In this document: positions 51,726 to 60,766 of the stretch, one piece after another
Position numbering within the stretch: the stretch's first letter is position 1
Layout: the number at the start of each line of letters is the position of its first letter
The notes under the pieces: generated by a model
Database searches by the model: none
Told to the model about the DNA's origin: nothing
The model's input: only the letters and a program-made list of their open reading frames with translations
Translations under genes and position numbers: made by a program
Origin: Pedobacter sp. ok626
Lineage (GTDB): Bacteria > Bacteroidota > Bacteroidia > Sphingobacteriales > Sphingobacteriaceae
Assembly (NCBI RefSeq): GCF_900100435.1
Contig: NZ_FNEX01000017.1
Span: 124,001 to 188,000 of the forward strand
DNA length: 64,000 nucleotides
Reading direction: 5' to 3'

Positions 51726-53345
51726 ATGAAAAGACATATATATATTGCAATCATAGGCCTCACTATACTGGGCAGTGGCTGTAAAGACTATTTAGATACC
51801 AAACCTCACTCTTTCAATACCGTAGAAAATTTATACAAAACACCTCAAGATGCTGAGATTGGCCTTACGGGATGCTATAGCATTTTGAATGCTCAAAGTA
51901 TACAAGGAACCGGTTTTGGCGAATCTTTTACCGTAAAAATGCCAATCATGTTAAATGCTGGTACAGACGAACTGGTTACACAAGATGGTTTTACAGATCC
52001 AAACTATGCACCGTTTGGAACTGCAGAGGTAAGCAGCCAGAACGAAACGATTAGAAACAATTGGTTTTACTTGTTTGCTGGGATTAACCGCAGCAATTAC
52101 CTACTTGAAAACATCAATAAAGCCAATGTCCCTGAACCAAGAAAACAAGAGATTATTGGAGAGGCCCGTTTTTTAAGAGGCTTGCTCTATTTCTATCTGG
52201 CAACATTTTACGGTGGTGTACCGGTATATGAGACATCACAGCAAGATCCAAAAGCACAGCGTGATAAACTGGAAAGTGTATATCAACTGATTCTATCTGA
52301 CTTTAACAATGCTTATCAAAACCTTCCCAACCGTGCTGGTATTGAGGGAAGAGCGAACAAATGGTCGGCGGCAGGTTACCTAGCAAAAGTCTATACCTAT
52401 TTGGGCAGCTGCAATGAAAATGCTGTTGGTAAATCTCTGAATTTTCCCTTAAACAGCTTTGATTGGGTAAACAAATCAGAGATGTATGCCAATGCCAAGT
52501 CAATTACGGATAAGATCATTGCTGAAAGTGGGTATAAATTAACAAAGAACTACAGTTATCTTTTTAGAGAAACGACAAAATCTCAATTGGCAGAGGAATC
52601 CTTGTTCAGTATTCAATCTAAAACCAATTCGGCCAATGGCAATTATAACTTATGGTTATTTTGGCAAATACCTATTGGCAGCTCCGTTGCTGGTGGCGGT
52701 TACGGATGGTTTAGACCTACAGGCGAACTATTTTTCAAATATGACAATGCTGACGAGCGCAGAAAAAACAACTTGACCTTATATGTGGATCCACAGGGAC
52801 AAAAAGAGAATATTGAAGGAATAAACTATTTCATACCCTTGCCTTGTATCGATCCTTTAAATGGAAACTACTGCGTAGGTAAATTCCGCTATCGGGATCC
52901 GATCAGCAAGTCCATTTCCAATGGTACCGCCTGGTCTGATGCTGATGTACCCCTGCTGCGATTTGCTGATATCTTGTTATTAAATGCAGAGGCCAAATAT
53001 TATACTGGCGACGAGGCTGGAGCAAGAAGTCGTTTGAAAGAGGTTCGTTATCGTTCCAATCCGATCGCCATTGATGCTTTGACTACAGCGTATTTAAAAG
53101 CAAACTTTATAGATGAATTGCTGGATGAACGCTCCAGGGAATTGTGTTTTGAAGGCTGGCGCAGGATCGATTTGATCCGTTTTGGAAGGTACGAATCAAC
53201 CATCAATTCCTTAACTGACTATCTGGGCAGCTGGAACCGGATTGTGCCGTTATTGAAGAGTAATGTAAAACCTTATAAAATCTGGTTTCCAATTCCGAAA
53301 ACAGAGATAGAGTTAAGCCCTATAGATCAAAACCCAAAATATTAA
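51726..53345 (+). CDS. SusD/RagB family outer-membrane lipoprotein (PUL 2)
   Basis: A 539-residue glycan-binding partner of the SusC just upstream. The lipobox LGSGC is followed by KDYLDTKPHSF, the standard SusD beginning. The core has GEARFLRGLLYFYLATFYGGVPVYE, and the C-terminal block (DERSRELCFEGWRRIDLIRFG ... WFPIPKTEIELSPIDQNPKY) is typical. The length is normal. It is separated from the next gene by 37 bases. Confidence 0.97.
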   Translation: MKRHIYIAIIGLTILGSGCKDYLDTKPHSFNTVENLYKTPQDAEIGLTGCYSILNAQSIQGTGFGESFTVKMPIMLNAGTDELVTQDGFTDPNYAPFGTAEVSSQNETIRNNWFYLFAGINRSNYLLENINKANVPEPRKQEIIGEARFLRGLLYFYLATFYGGVPVYETSQQDPKAQRDKLESVYQLILSDFNNAYQNLPNRAGIEGRANKWSAAGYLAKVYTYLGSCNENAVGKSLNFPLNSFDWVNKSEMYANAKSITDKIIAESGYKLTKNYSYLFRETTKSQLAEESLFSIQSKTNSANGNYNLWLFWQIPIGSSVAGGGYGWFRPTGELFFKYDNADERRKNNLTLYVDPQGQKENIEGINYFIPLPCIDPLNGNYCVGKFRYRDPISKSISNGTAWSDADVPLLRFADILLLNAEAKYYTGDEAGARSRLKEVRYRSNPIAIDALTTAYLKANFIDELLDERSRELCFEGWRRIDLIRFGRYESTINSLTDYLGSWNRIVPLLKSNVKPYKIWFPIPKTEIELSPIDQNPKY

Positions 53346-53382
53346 TTGTAGAAAATCCATTCACCTTTTAAACCTAAAAACT

Positions 53383-54411
53383 ATGATACTTTTAACCAGA
53401 GTAAATAGCCTTGCTATGTTTCTATTGACCATTATTTTTAGTTTAATAAGCTGCAAACAGCAGAGTCCGGAACCCGAAAACAATATAAAAATTGCCACCA
53501 GGCAATCAGGGATCAATCAACCTAATACCTTAATTGCACCGCTTCAATTGTTAACTGATCAGAATTTTCAGAAAGGTTTTAATGTATTGCATCCGGGAAC
53601 GGGCGCCATTCAGGGCCCCTTGCAATATACGACCGCCAATGGAAGTCCAATCTGGAATTTAGCCCAATGGTATAGTCAATCGAGTATTTATGGTGCTAGT
53701 CCGAGTACTTTAGCCTCTGGATCTACACAATTTGCCAATTCGGATAAAGCAATTACGATGGGCCCAACAACATCTACCGATGGTAGTCTGATTTTTGCAA
53801 TAAATGGACAACACGAATTTAATAACATTTACAGAGGGGCAACTGATCCTTTTCCCGCCATGCTGGCCGATTTAAAAATAGCTGACCCAGATGGATGGCT
53901 CGGTAGCAGCACTCCGTTTTTAGGAACCCTCAGTAATGTACAGTTCAATATTGATGCTAAATTGCTGTACCATGCCCGTAACCAAAGCACTGGGTATAAT
54001 TCGGCCATACATGCGGTTCAGTTTAGCTGTACTTTTTTGATCCAAAACCTAAACCCGGCGAACCCAGGTTATGGAAAATCAATGTATTTCCTGGTGATGC
54101 TTTATGATGACCGCTATGCGGTTCCGGCACAGTCAATTTCTACTGATTTATTTACCGGAAAATTGATTTATGATGTTGGGATTACCCCATTCAGCTCTAC
54201 AGGACTCACAGCTGGACAATGGAAAAATATCAATGGAGACCTACTCCCACTGATTAAAAATGGGTTAACTGAAGCGTGGGGCCGAGGTATCCTTACTGAT
54301 TCACAAAATTACAACGATTATAAAATCTCGTTGTTTACAATGGGTATTGAATGCCCTGGTTTAAACATACTAACGATGCAGGTGAAGAATTTAAGCTTAA
54401 TAGCCAATTAA
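53383..54411 (+). CDS. Lipoprotein of unrecognised family, paralogue of 56847-57803 (PUL 2)
   Basis: Not recognised as a known family. The 342-residue protein has a lipoprotein signal (LISC, Cys25). Residues about 55-342 align by eye with the protein at 56847-57803. Shared blocks are LLTDQNFQKG / VITDKNFKNG, WNLAQWYSQ / WRLAQWGSK, FNIDAKLLY / YTINTRLMY, YFLVMLYDDRY / FWFGLPLYDYRY, DLFTGKL / DLFSGSL and QVKNLSL / QFKNLSL. The sequence is beta-rich with conserved tryptophans, which would suit a carbohydrate-binding jelly-roll. The position right after susD is where surface glycan-binding proteins usually sit, so that role is the first guess. An enzyme is not excluded. Confidence 0.75.
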   Translation: MILLTRVNSLAMFLLTIIFSLISCKQQSPEPENNIKIATRQSGINQPNTLIAPLQLLTDQNFQKGFNVLHPGTGAIQGPLQYTTANGSPIWNLAQWYSQSSIYGASPSTLASGSTQFANSDKAITMGPTTSTDGSLIFAINGQHEFNNIYRGATDPFPAMLADLKIADPDGWLGSSTPFLGTLSNVQFNIDAKLLYHARNQSTGYNSAIHAVQFSCTFLIQNLNPANPGYGKSMYFLVMLYDDRYAVPAQSISTDLFTGKLIYDVGITPFSSTGLTAGQWKNINGDLLPLIKNGLTEAWGRGILTDSQNYNDYKISLFTMGIECPGLNILTMQVKNLSLIAN

Positions 54412-54414
54412 CAG

Positions 54415-56829
54415 ATGAATATCAGCATGAAAACTTTACTATTCGTCCTGATTTTCTTCTGTACACTCTCATTTAATTCAATAAGTTTAAAGGGTCAGGT
54501 TAATGGGAACATTAACCCGGCCCTGTTAAACACAAAATGGCAGGCAGAATGGATCAGTTATCCCGGAATATCTCTGAAAGATTATGGTGTGTTTCACTTC
54601 AGAAAAAATTTTGAATTAAAAAAACGACCAGAAAATTTTGTCATTCATGTTTCGGGCGACAATAGATATCGGTTATATGTTAACGGAATTGAGGTAGCTA
54701 TAGGCCCGGCAAGGGCCGACCTTAATCATTGGAAATTCGAAACCATCGACATTGCCTCTTATCTAAATGAAGGAAAGAATACGTTGGCAGCGGTGGTTTG
54801 GAATTTTGCTGAATATGCTCCACTGGCACAAATAAGTAACAAAACAGCTTTCATTGTGCAGGGTAATACTACAAATGAAATGATCGTAAATACCAACAGT
54901 ACCTGGTTGGTATTTAAAAATGATGGTTATACTAAACCTACAAAAAAGCCCTTACGCACCGTTGTTGGTCAGGGAGAATCCCTTAATCTAGCCCATTACC
55001 CTCATGGATGGGAACAAACTTATTTTAAGGATACACATTGGCTTAGTCCTAAATTACTGGGGCAAGGAATTCCTTATGGCAAATTTGGCGATTGGGAATG
55101 GATGCTGGCAGCCAGAGACATTCCTTTTATGGAACACAAACTGCAGCGATTGTCCACTATCCGAAAAACAGAAAACATTCCTGCTGACCAGAAATTCCTA
55201 AAGGGAGAATCTCCTATCCGAATCGCTGCAAACCAGAAAGCAAAACTCCTGATAGACCAGGCTTTTTTAACTACGGCTTATCCGGAACTAATCGTATCGG
55301 GCGGCAAAGATGCGATAATTACCCTGGGTTATGCCGAAGCGCTTACAGATTCAAAGGGCATTAAAGGGAACAGAAATGAAATTAAGGAAAAATCTGTTGA
55401 TAGTGATTACATCGATACTTTTATAGTCGATGGATCGTCAAAAACTCATTTAAAGACACTCTGGTTCAGAACTTTCAGGTATCTGGAAATCAGTATTGAA
55501 ACAAAATCGGAACCGTTGCTACTCAGTGACCTATTTGCTTACTTTACGGCCTACCCCTTTAAGGAGAATGCTTACTTTAAAAGTAGCGATGCCAGCTTGC
55601 AGAAAATATGGGATACAGGTTGGTGTACGGCACGTTTATGTGCTGGTGAAACTTATTTCGATTGCCCATACTATGAACAGTTGCAATACATTGGCGACAC
55701 GAGGATTCAATCGCTCATTTCACTCTATGTTTCTGGTGATGACCGCCTAATGCGTAATGCAATAACTCAATTTCAATATTCCATGTTGCCGATTGGTCTA
55801 ACCCAAAGTCGTTATCCGGCACATCAGCCACAGGTGATACCACCATTTTCGTTGTATTGGATTGACATGGTACACGATTATTGGATGCACAGAAACGACG
55901 TCACTTTTGTAAAGCAACAGTTTAATGGTATCCGAAATGTATTGTCCTGGTACGAAGGCCAGATTGCTCAAAATGGAATTCTTGGTCCCTCAGACTGGTG
56001 GAATTTCATCGACTGGTCTTTCCAACCATGGGACAATCAGTATCCTGTAGGTGGCAGCCCAAAAGGTATATTAAAAGGCAATTCGGCTATTTTAACATTG
56101 CAATATGCTTATGCTTTACAACTTGCAGCCCAGCTATTTGAGCAGAATGGCTATCCTGAGCAGGCCAACTCTTATGTTAAAAAAAGCCAATTGTTACTTG
56201 AAAAGACCAGGCAACTTTGTTGGAACCAACAGAAAGAGCTTCTGGCCGATACGCCCGAACAAAATAGCTACAGTCAACACGCCAATATCATGGCCGTACT
56301 TACGGGTATGTTCAGTGAAAAGGAAGAAAAACAGGTAATGAGCAAGATCCTACATAACCAGGAGTTGACTGAATGCACCTTATATTATAAATTTTACTTG
56401 TTCCGTGCGATGGATAAGGCCGGATTTGGAGATGACTACCTACAGCAACTGGGGCCCTGGAAAAAAATGATAGATCTGGGCTTGACTACATTTGCTGAAA
56501 CTCCCGAACCAACCAGATCAGATTGCCATGCCTGGAGTGCAAGCCCCAATTATGATTTCCTGGCTCTGGTTTGTGGCATTAAACCCGCTAGTCCGGGCTT
56601 CAAAACTGTACTGATCAGTCCACAATTAGGATCCTTGAGTTTTGCAGAAGGAAAGGTTCCGCATCCGGATGGGGACATCCTGGTCAGCTTAAAGAAACAA
56701 GGTAAAAATGGTTTATCTGCTAACATCAATTTACCGGGCAAACTCACTGGAAGTTTGGTATGGAAAGGCAAAACTGTGCCCATCAATTCGGGCAAACAAA
56801 CAATTGTTATACAACCGGACACACACTAA
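54415..56829 (+). CDS. GH78-type alpha-L-rhamnosidase
   Basis: An 804-residue secreted enzyme (signal peptide to about residue 28; an ATG at 54427 is also possible). N-terminal beta-sandwich modules (about 35-400, GVFHFRKNFELKKRPENFVIHVSGDNRYRLYVNG) precede an (alpha/alpha)6 catalytic barrel. CPYYEQLQYIGDTRIQ corresponds to the GH78 block with its general acid, SDWWNFIDW and the late TFAETPEPTRSDCHAWSASPNYDFL to the general base and end of the barrel. A small C-terminal beta-domain closes the protein. It would remove alpha-L-rhamnose from oligosaccharides in the periplasm. It starts 3 bases after the preceding stop, so coupling is likely. Confidence 0.88.
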   Translation: MNISMKTLLFVLIFFCTLSFNSISLKGQVNGNINPALLNTKWQAEWISYPGISLKDYGVFHFRKNFELKKRPENFVIHVSGDNRYRLYVNGIEVAIGPARADLNHWKFETIDIASYLNEGKNTLAAVVWNFAEYAPLAQISNKTAFIVQGNTTNEMIVNTNSTWLVFKNDGYTKPTKKPLRTVVGQGESLNLAHYPHGWEQTYFKDTHWLSPKLLGQGIPYGKFGDWEWMLAARDIPFMEHKLQRLSTIRKTENIPADQKFLKGESPIRIAANQKAKLLIDQAFLTTAYPELIVSGGKDAIITLGYAEALTDSKGIKGNRNEIKEKSVDSDYIDTFIVDGSSKTHLKTLWFRTFRYLEISIETKSEPLLLSDLFAYFTAYPFKENAYFKSSDASLQKIWDTGWCTARLCAGETYFDCPYYEQLQYIGDTRIQSLISLYVSGDDRLMRNAITQFQYSMLPIGLTQSRYPAHQPQVIPPFSLYWIDMVHDYWMHRNDVTFVKQQFNGIRNVLSWYEGQIAQNGILGPSDWWNFIDWSFQPWDNQYPVGGSPKGILKGNSAILTLQYAYALQLAAQLFEQNGYPEQANSYVKKSQLLLEKTRQLCWNQQKELLADTPEQNSYSQHANIMAVLTGMFSEKEEKQVMSKILHNQELTECTLYYKFYLFRAMDKAGFGDDYLQQLGPWKKMIDLGLTTFAETPEPTRSDCHAWSASPNYDFLALVCGIKPASPGFKTVLISPQLGSLSFAEGKVPHPDGDILVSLKKQGKNGLSANINLPGKLTGSLVWKGKTVPINSGKQTIVIQPDTH

Positions 56830-56846
56830 TTAATTTAAACAACAAA

Positions 56847-57803
56847 ATGAAACTGAATATATTACTCTTGACCCCTATTTTTTTGTATTGCTCCATGCCT
56901 TCAATGGCGCAGCAAATTAATCCCGATAAGAAGATCAAAAAACTAGAGGTAATTACCGACAAGAACTTCAAGAATGGTATCGAATTGTATGGTACAAATT
57001 CTGCCAATGCAGTCCCCATTTCTAAGTTGTATCCCTTTGGAAAAACGACTACTGAACCCAACTGGAGGTTGGCTCAATGGGGTAGCAAATTTGACATCGT
57101 AAATGTTAAACCTAGCGTTGCTAATGGCAAAGTAAGCTACGAGAACCAAGGTAAACGAATATCCTTTACGGGAATGGGCAACACGGCATTGGTAAGTATG
57201 GAAATCATTGGGTCGAATGAATATCCTACTCCCAGAAAAGACGGTCAAGATTGGCCTCACCTGCTGCTTGCCCAGAATGTAGAAAGTCGGATACGTTTAA
57301 CTGAAATGCAAAGCCTGTTGTATACCATCAATACCCGGTTGATGTACGATGTTAATAAAATGGGAGATGCTCTAGACGAAAAACTCCATACCTCGCAAGT
57401 GTCCTTGTATTTAAACATTCAAAATGTAAATAAACAATCTGCCGCTTACGGAGATTACTTTTGGTTCGGTTTGCCTTTATACGATTATCGTTACAGGGAC
57501 ATTAAAGAGTATGCGGCACAAGATCTTGGTAAAGAAGATGCGACTAAAAAGTTCATCTTGAATGTTGCTGCAAAAGACCTTTTCAGTGGTTCTTTACAAG
57601 ATAAAAAATGGGTTGGTATCAAAAAAGACATTTACCCTTTAATCATTAAAGCTTTTAAAAAGGCGCAGGAACGAGGTTTCTTAAAGGATACACAGTTAAC
57701 TGATTTGGGCATTGATAGCATGAATTTTGGTTGGGAAGTACCTGGCACATTTGATTGTGGCTTTCAGTTTAAAAACCTAAGTCTTACCGCAACACTAAAA
57801 TAA
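56847..57803 (+). CDS. Secreted protein of unrecognised family, paralogue of 53383-54411 (PUL 2)
   Basis: The ATG at 56847 starts a signal peptide (MKLNILLLTPIFLYCSMPSMAQ) that looks like a signal peptidase I type rather than a lipoprotein, unlike its paralogue; a longer frame overlapping the rhamnosidase gene is not credible. The 318-residue protein shares the blocks listed for the paralogue along its whole mature length. It differs by a charged insertion in the middle (RYRDIKEYAAQDLGKEDATKKF) and lacks the glycine/serine-rich stretch of the other. Having one anchored and one free copy in the same locus suggests different places of action on the same ligand. Function unknown. Confidence 0.75.
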   Translation: MKLNILLLTPIFLYCSMPSMAQQINPDKKIKKLEVITDKNFKNGIELYGTNSANAVPISKLYPFGKTTTEPNWRLAQWGSKFDIVNVKPSVANGKVSYENQGKRISFTGMGNTALVSMEIIGSNEYPTPRKDGQDWPHLLLAQNVESRIRLTEMQSLLYTINTRLMYDVNKMGDALDEKLHTSQVSLYLNIQNVNKQSAAYGDYFWFGLPLYDYRYRDIKEYAAQDLGKEDATKKFILNVAAKDLFSGSLQDKKWVGIKKDIYPLIIKAFKKAQERGFLKDTQLTDLGIDSMNFGWEVPGTFDCGFQFKNLSLTATLK

Positions 57804-57827
57804 TTAGTTCACCCCACAATCTTTAAC

Positions 57828-59168
57828 ATGAAATCAATACTATCCATTTTGATAGGTGTCTTGCTTTGTCAATCCATTAATGCACAGCAATTGACAGAAC
57901 TGATCAAAAAAAACCTTTACAACGATTATAAAGGCATGTTCCGTCCCGCTCGTGGCGTGCTGAAATATCCCTTTATTACACCTGGCAGTGATCAGTATGC
58001 CAATGATTTGTGGGACTGGGATTCCTGGCTTACCAATATCGCATTGCGACAAATATTAACCGATAAAGGCAATACAAGGGAACAGAAAGAAGCGCTAGCC
58101 TATGAACGAGGCTGTATTTTAAATTTTCTAGACTATGGTGGTGCAGATGGATACATCCCAATTGTGGTATGGAAAAATGCCAACCCAAGGGAGCAAATGC
58201 CTAAAGATATTTATAAAGAAAACATGCATAAACCGGTCCTGGCACAACATGCCGCTTTTTTGGTTAAACAAGACCAGGGTAATGCGGAATGGCTGCGCGA
58301 GAAGTTCTATTTTATGCAGGCTTTTATGACCAATTACAAAATGCATCACCGCAACAAAGCGACTGGCTTGTATTATTGGCAAAATGACGTTGCCATTGGT
58401 GTGGATAATGATCCTAGTACCTTTTTCCGTCCCCCGGGAAGCTCTGCATCTATTTACTTGAATTGCCTGATGTATAAGGAATTGCAGGCAATGGTTTACC
58501 TGGCTAAATGCTTAAATCAGTTGGAGGTGGCGCATGAATTTGATCAGGATGCTATTGCACTAAAAGAAGCGGTACAAAAAAACTGCTGGGATGAACGAGA
58601 TGGCTTCTTTTATTCGGTAGATCTTAACCTAATGCCTATTTTTGAGGTTCCAAGACGGATACTAGGTTTAGACATGGTTATTCACAGTGGCTTCCCACGT
58701 AGCTATGATTGCCTGATCCAAAGGATTGGATCTTGGTCAGGTTTTTTGGCGATGTGGAGTGGCATAGCTAGCCCGGAACAAGCAAAACGAATGGTTTCAG
58801 AACATTACAAAAACGAAAAGACGTTCAATGCACCTTATGGCGTACGCAGCCTTTCAAAATTAGAAAAAATGTACAGTGTACGTGCGAGCGGCAACCCCTC
58901 TAACTGGCTGGGCCCGGTTTGGGGTATCTCCAATTACCTTGTATATAAAGGACTTGTAAAATACGGCTTCCGAAGTGAGGCTACTGAACTTGCCAATAAA
59001 ACGATACAGTTATTTGGGAAGGATATTCAGAAACATGGAGCCTTGCACGAATATTATGAGCCAGATTCTGGGGAACCTATATTAAACAAAGGTTTTCAAA
59101 ACTGGAATTACCTTGTGCTTAACATCATGGCACAGGAAGAGGGCAGGCCGGTAATTGAAGAGTTTTAA
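57828..59168 (+). CDS. GH63-like (MGH1-like) glycoside hydrolase
   Basis: A 446-residue secreted (alpha/alpha)6-barrel enzyme with signal peptide (LLCQSINAQ). LWDWDSW (61-67) corresponds to the GH63/GH37-type region with the catalytic aspartate, NWLGPVWGISNYLVYKGL is the conserved late barrel segment, and LHEYYEPDSGEP (about 406-417) supplies the glutamates. These fit inverting alpha-glucosidases or mannosylglycerate-hydrolase-like enzymes; in a PUL with a rhamnosidase an alpha-glucosidase or alpha-mannosidase-like role is plausible. It starts 24 bases after the preceding gene. Family assignment is by motif only. Confidence 0.75.
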   Translation: MKSILSILIGVLLCQSINAQQLTELIKKNLYNDYKGMFRPARGVLKYPFITPGSDQYANDLWDWDSWLTNIALRQILTDKGNTREQKEALAYERGCILNFLDYGGADGYIPIVVWKNANPREQMPKDIYKENMHKPVLAQHAAFLVKQDQGNAEWLREKFYFMQAFMTNYKMHHRNKATGLYYWQNDVAIGVDNDPSTFFRPPGSSASIYLNCLMYKELQAMVYLAKCLNQLEVAHEFDQDAIALKEAVQKNCWDERDGFFYSVDLNLMPIFEVPRRILGLDMVIHSGFPRSYDCLIQRIGSWSGFLAMWSGIASPEQAKRMVSEHYKNEKTFNAPYGVRSLSKLEKMYSVRASGNPSNWLGPVWGISNYLVYKGLVKYGFRSEATELANKTIQLFGKDIQKHGALHEYYEPDSGEPILNKGFQNWNYLVLNIMAQEEGRPVIEEF

Positions 59169-59190
59169 CCAAAAATATAATTGTTACATT

Positions 59191-60342
59191 ATGAATAGAT
59201 CTCATTTTTCAAAGATAAAAAACATACTTTTTTTTGTTACGTTTAGCATTTCAACGACCTATGGCCAGGGTATAGAAGCCAGATGGAAAGACCACATTAA
59301 TTTAAAATCCTATCTCAATCCTTTCTGGAAGACTGATACGATTACAGACGAAATTGTACAGATCATAAAAGATGGCGAAATCGCTAGTGGTCCGCTCCTC
59401 TTTAAGGCTAAAAAGATATTGTCTGTAAGATCGGCAGACTTATCAAAAACCTTTCTGGAAGGTAAGGATTGGATCTATGAAAATGGAAGAATTAAACTGA
59501 CAGATCGCTCTAACATTCCATTTATCAAGCAGGAAGACCTGGCATTCAAAACAATGAAGAAAGATTGGTCTATGGAGGGCAAAAAGAAAGGAGAGTTTGT
59601 CCTTTTTAATGAGGGGACCTATTTCAGGTCTATGCAAATTTCAATTACCTATTTGCCAGATCGGTCTAAAAAATGGCTTGGGCCGTTACCTAAATTTTCA
59701 GGACAGTCGCTAAGGTATATCCTGCAAAAGTTGAACAAAAAGGAGGACCTTAAAATTGTATTTTATGGAAACAGCATTGAAACTGGCGCAAATTCCAGTG
59801 GATTTCAGAATCAGTCACCTTTTATGCCTTCCTGGGCAGAACTTATTGTTTACAACCTTCGTAAAAAATATACAGGGAAGATAAGCTTTAGCAATCAGTC
59901 TGTGGGCGGAAAACTGGCCAAATGGGGCTTAGAAAATGTTACTAGTGCTGTGTTACCAGAAAATCCAGATCTAGTGATTATAGGTTTTGGAATGAATGAT
60001 GGCACCTTTGAAGTAGCGCCTGAAGTTTATAGGGAACAGATCTCGGGAATTATGAAAGCTGTTCTAGCTAAAAATCCAAAGGCAGAATTCATTCTTATTT
60101 CTCCGATGTTAGCAAATCCATATGCAACACAAAGCAAAATTCAATCGTTGTATAAACCCGAATTACAAAAACTAATAAAAAAAGGGGTGGTATTGGCAGA
60201 TTTAACCGGAACTCATCAAGAACTATTAAAACATAAAACCTATCAGGATATGACTGGTAATAATGTGAATCATCCCAATGATTACTTAGCTAGATGGTAT
60301 GCTCAGGTGATTTCTGCAATTTTAATTAAGCCAAGAGACTAA
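59191..60342 (+). CDS. Two-domain SGNH/GDSL hydrolase (carbohydrate esterase candidate)
   Basis: The ATG at 59191 (MNRSHFSKIKNILFFVTFSIS, signal peptide ending near TYGQ) is preferred to a start inside the preceding gene. Of 383 residues, about 25-190 form a beta-rich N-domain (WIYENGRIKLTDRSNIPF ... MQISITYLP), and about 200-383 an SGNH hydrolase: YGNSIETGANSSG (serine), VGGKLAKWG (glycine), GMNDGTF (asparagine) and NHPNDYLARWYAQ (Asp/His). Such proteins in PULs remove acetyl or other acyl groups. It is the last gene of PUL 2 and implies an acylated substrate. Confidence 0.82.
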   Translation: MNRSHFSKIKNILFFVTFSISTTYGQGIEARWKDHINLKSYLNPFWKTDTITDEIVQIIKDGEIASGPLLFKAKKILSVRSADLSKTFLEGKDWIYENGRIKLTDRSNIPFIKQEDLAFKTMKKDWSMEGKKKGEFVLFNEGTYFRSMQISITYLPDRSKKWLGPLPKFSGQSLRYILQKLNKKEDLKIVFYGNSIETGANSSGFQNQSPFMPSWAELIVYNLRKKYTGKISFSNQSVGGKLAKWGLENVTSAVLPENPDLVIIGFGMNDGTFEVAPEVYREQISGIMKAVLAKNPKAEFILISPMLANPYATQSKIQSLYKPELQKLIKKGVVLADLTGTHQELLKHKTYQDMTGNNVNHPNDYLARWYAQVISAILIKPRD

Positions 60343-60406
60343 ATTCATGAGGACTGATGCCTGTCCTGGAGTCAAGCGCTCTTATTTAATTCATTATCTT
60401 TACGTC

Positions 60407-60766
60407 ATGAAAAAGGCGCTATTAATATTAGTTGCAACTATTGGGTTGACTGCATGTTATAAAACAAAATCTTTTGATTCTATTTCAAAGGGGATGACTA
60501 AGGATAAAGTAACTGAATTAGTTGGTGAGCCTGAAGAGAAAATGCCAATGTTTGTGGCTGAATGGTGGATGTATCGCAAAGAGAATAAAGTAGTCGTGAT
60601 GCATAGTGATACAGTATTAAGAGTTGTGAAGGACTTAAAGTCTGTCCAGGACAGTATGAAATCTCTTGGTGATGAACTTCAAAAGTTACTTCCCTCGTCT
60701 CCACCAAATCAAAAAACCAGTAACAGGCAGACCAGCGGCAATCAGTCCAGCCAAAAACGCCAGTAA
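60407..60766 (+). CDS. Small BamE/SmpA-like lipoprotein with unusual C-terminal tail
   Basis: The ATG at 60407 (MKKALLILVATIGLTAC) starts a lipoprotein signal. The 119-residue protein continues with FDSISKGMTKDKVTELVGEPEEKMPMFVAEWWMYRKENKVVVMHSDTVLRVV, the BamE/SmpA/OmlA fold in which GMTKDKVTELVGEP is characteristic. A coiled segment follows (KSVQDSMKSLGDELQKLL). The last 25 residues (SSPPNQKTSNRQTSG...) are low-complexity and lie antisense to the end of the PepSY gene. This looks like an extension gained when an earlier stop was lost. Its function, perhaps outer-membrane assembly or simply a sequence-related lipoprotein, is unknown. Confidence 0.7.
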   Translation: MKKALLILVATIGLTACYKTKSFDSISKGMTKDKVTELVGEPEEKMPMFVAEWWMYRKENKVVVMHSDTVLRVVKDLKSVQDSMKSLGDELQKLLPSSPPNQKTSNRQTSGNQSSQKRQ

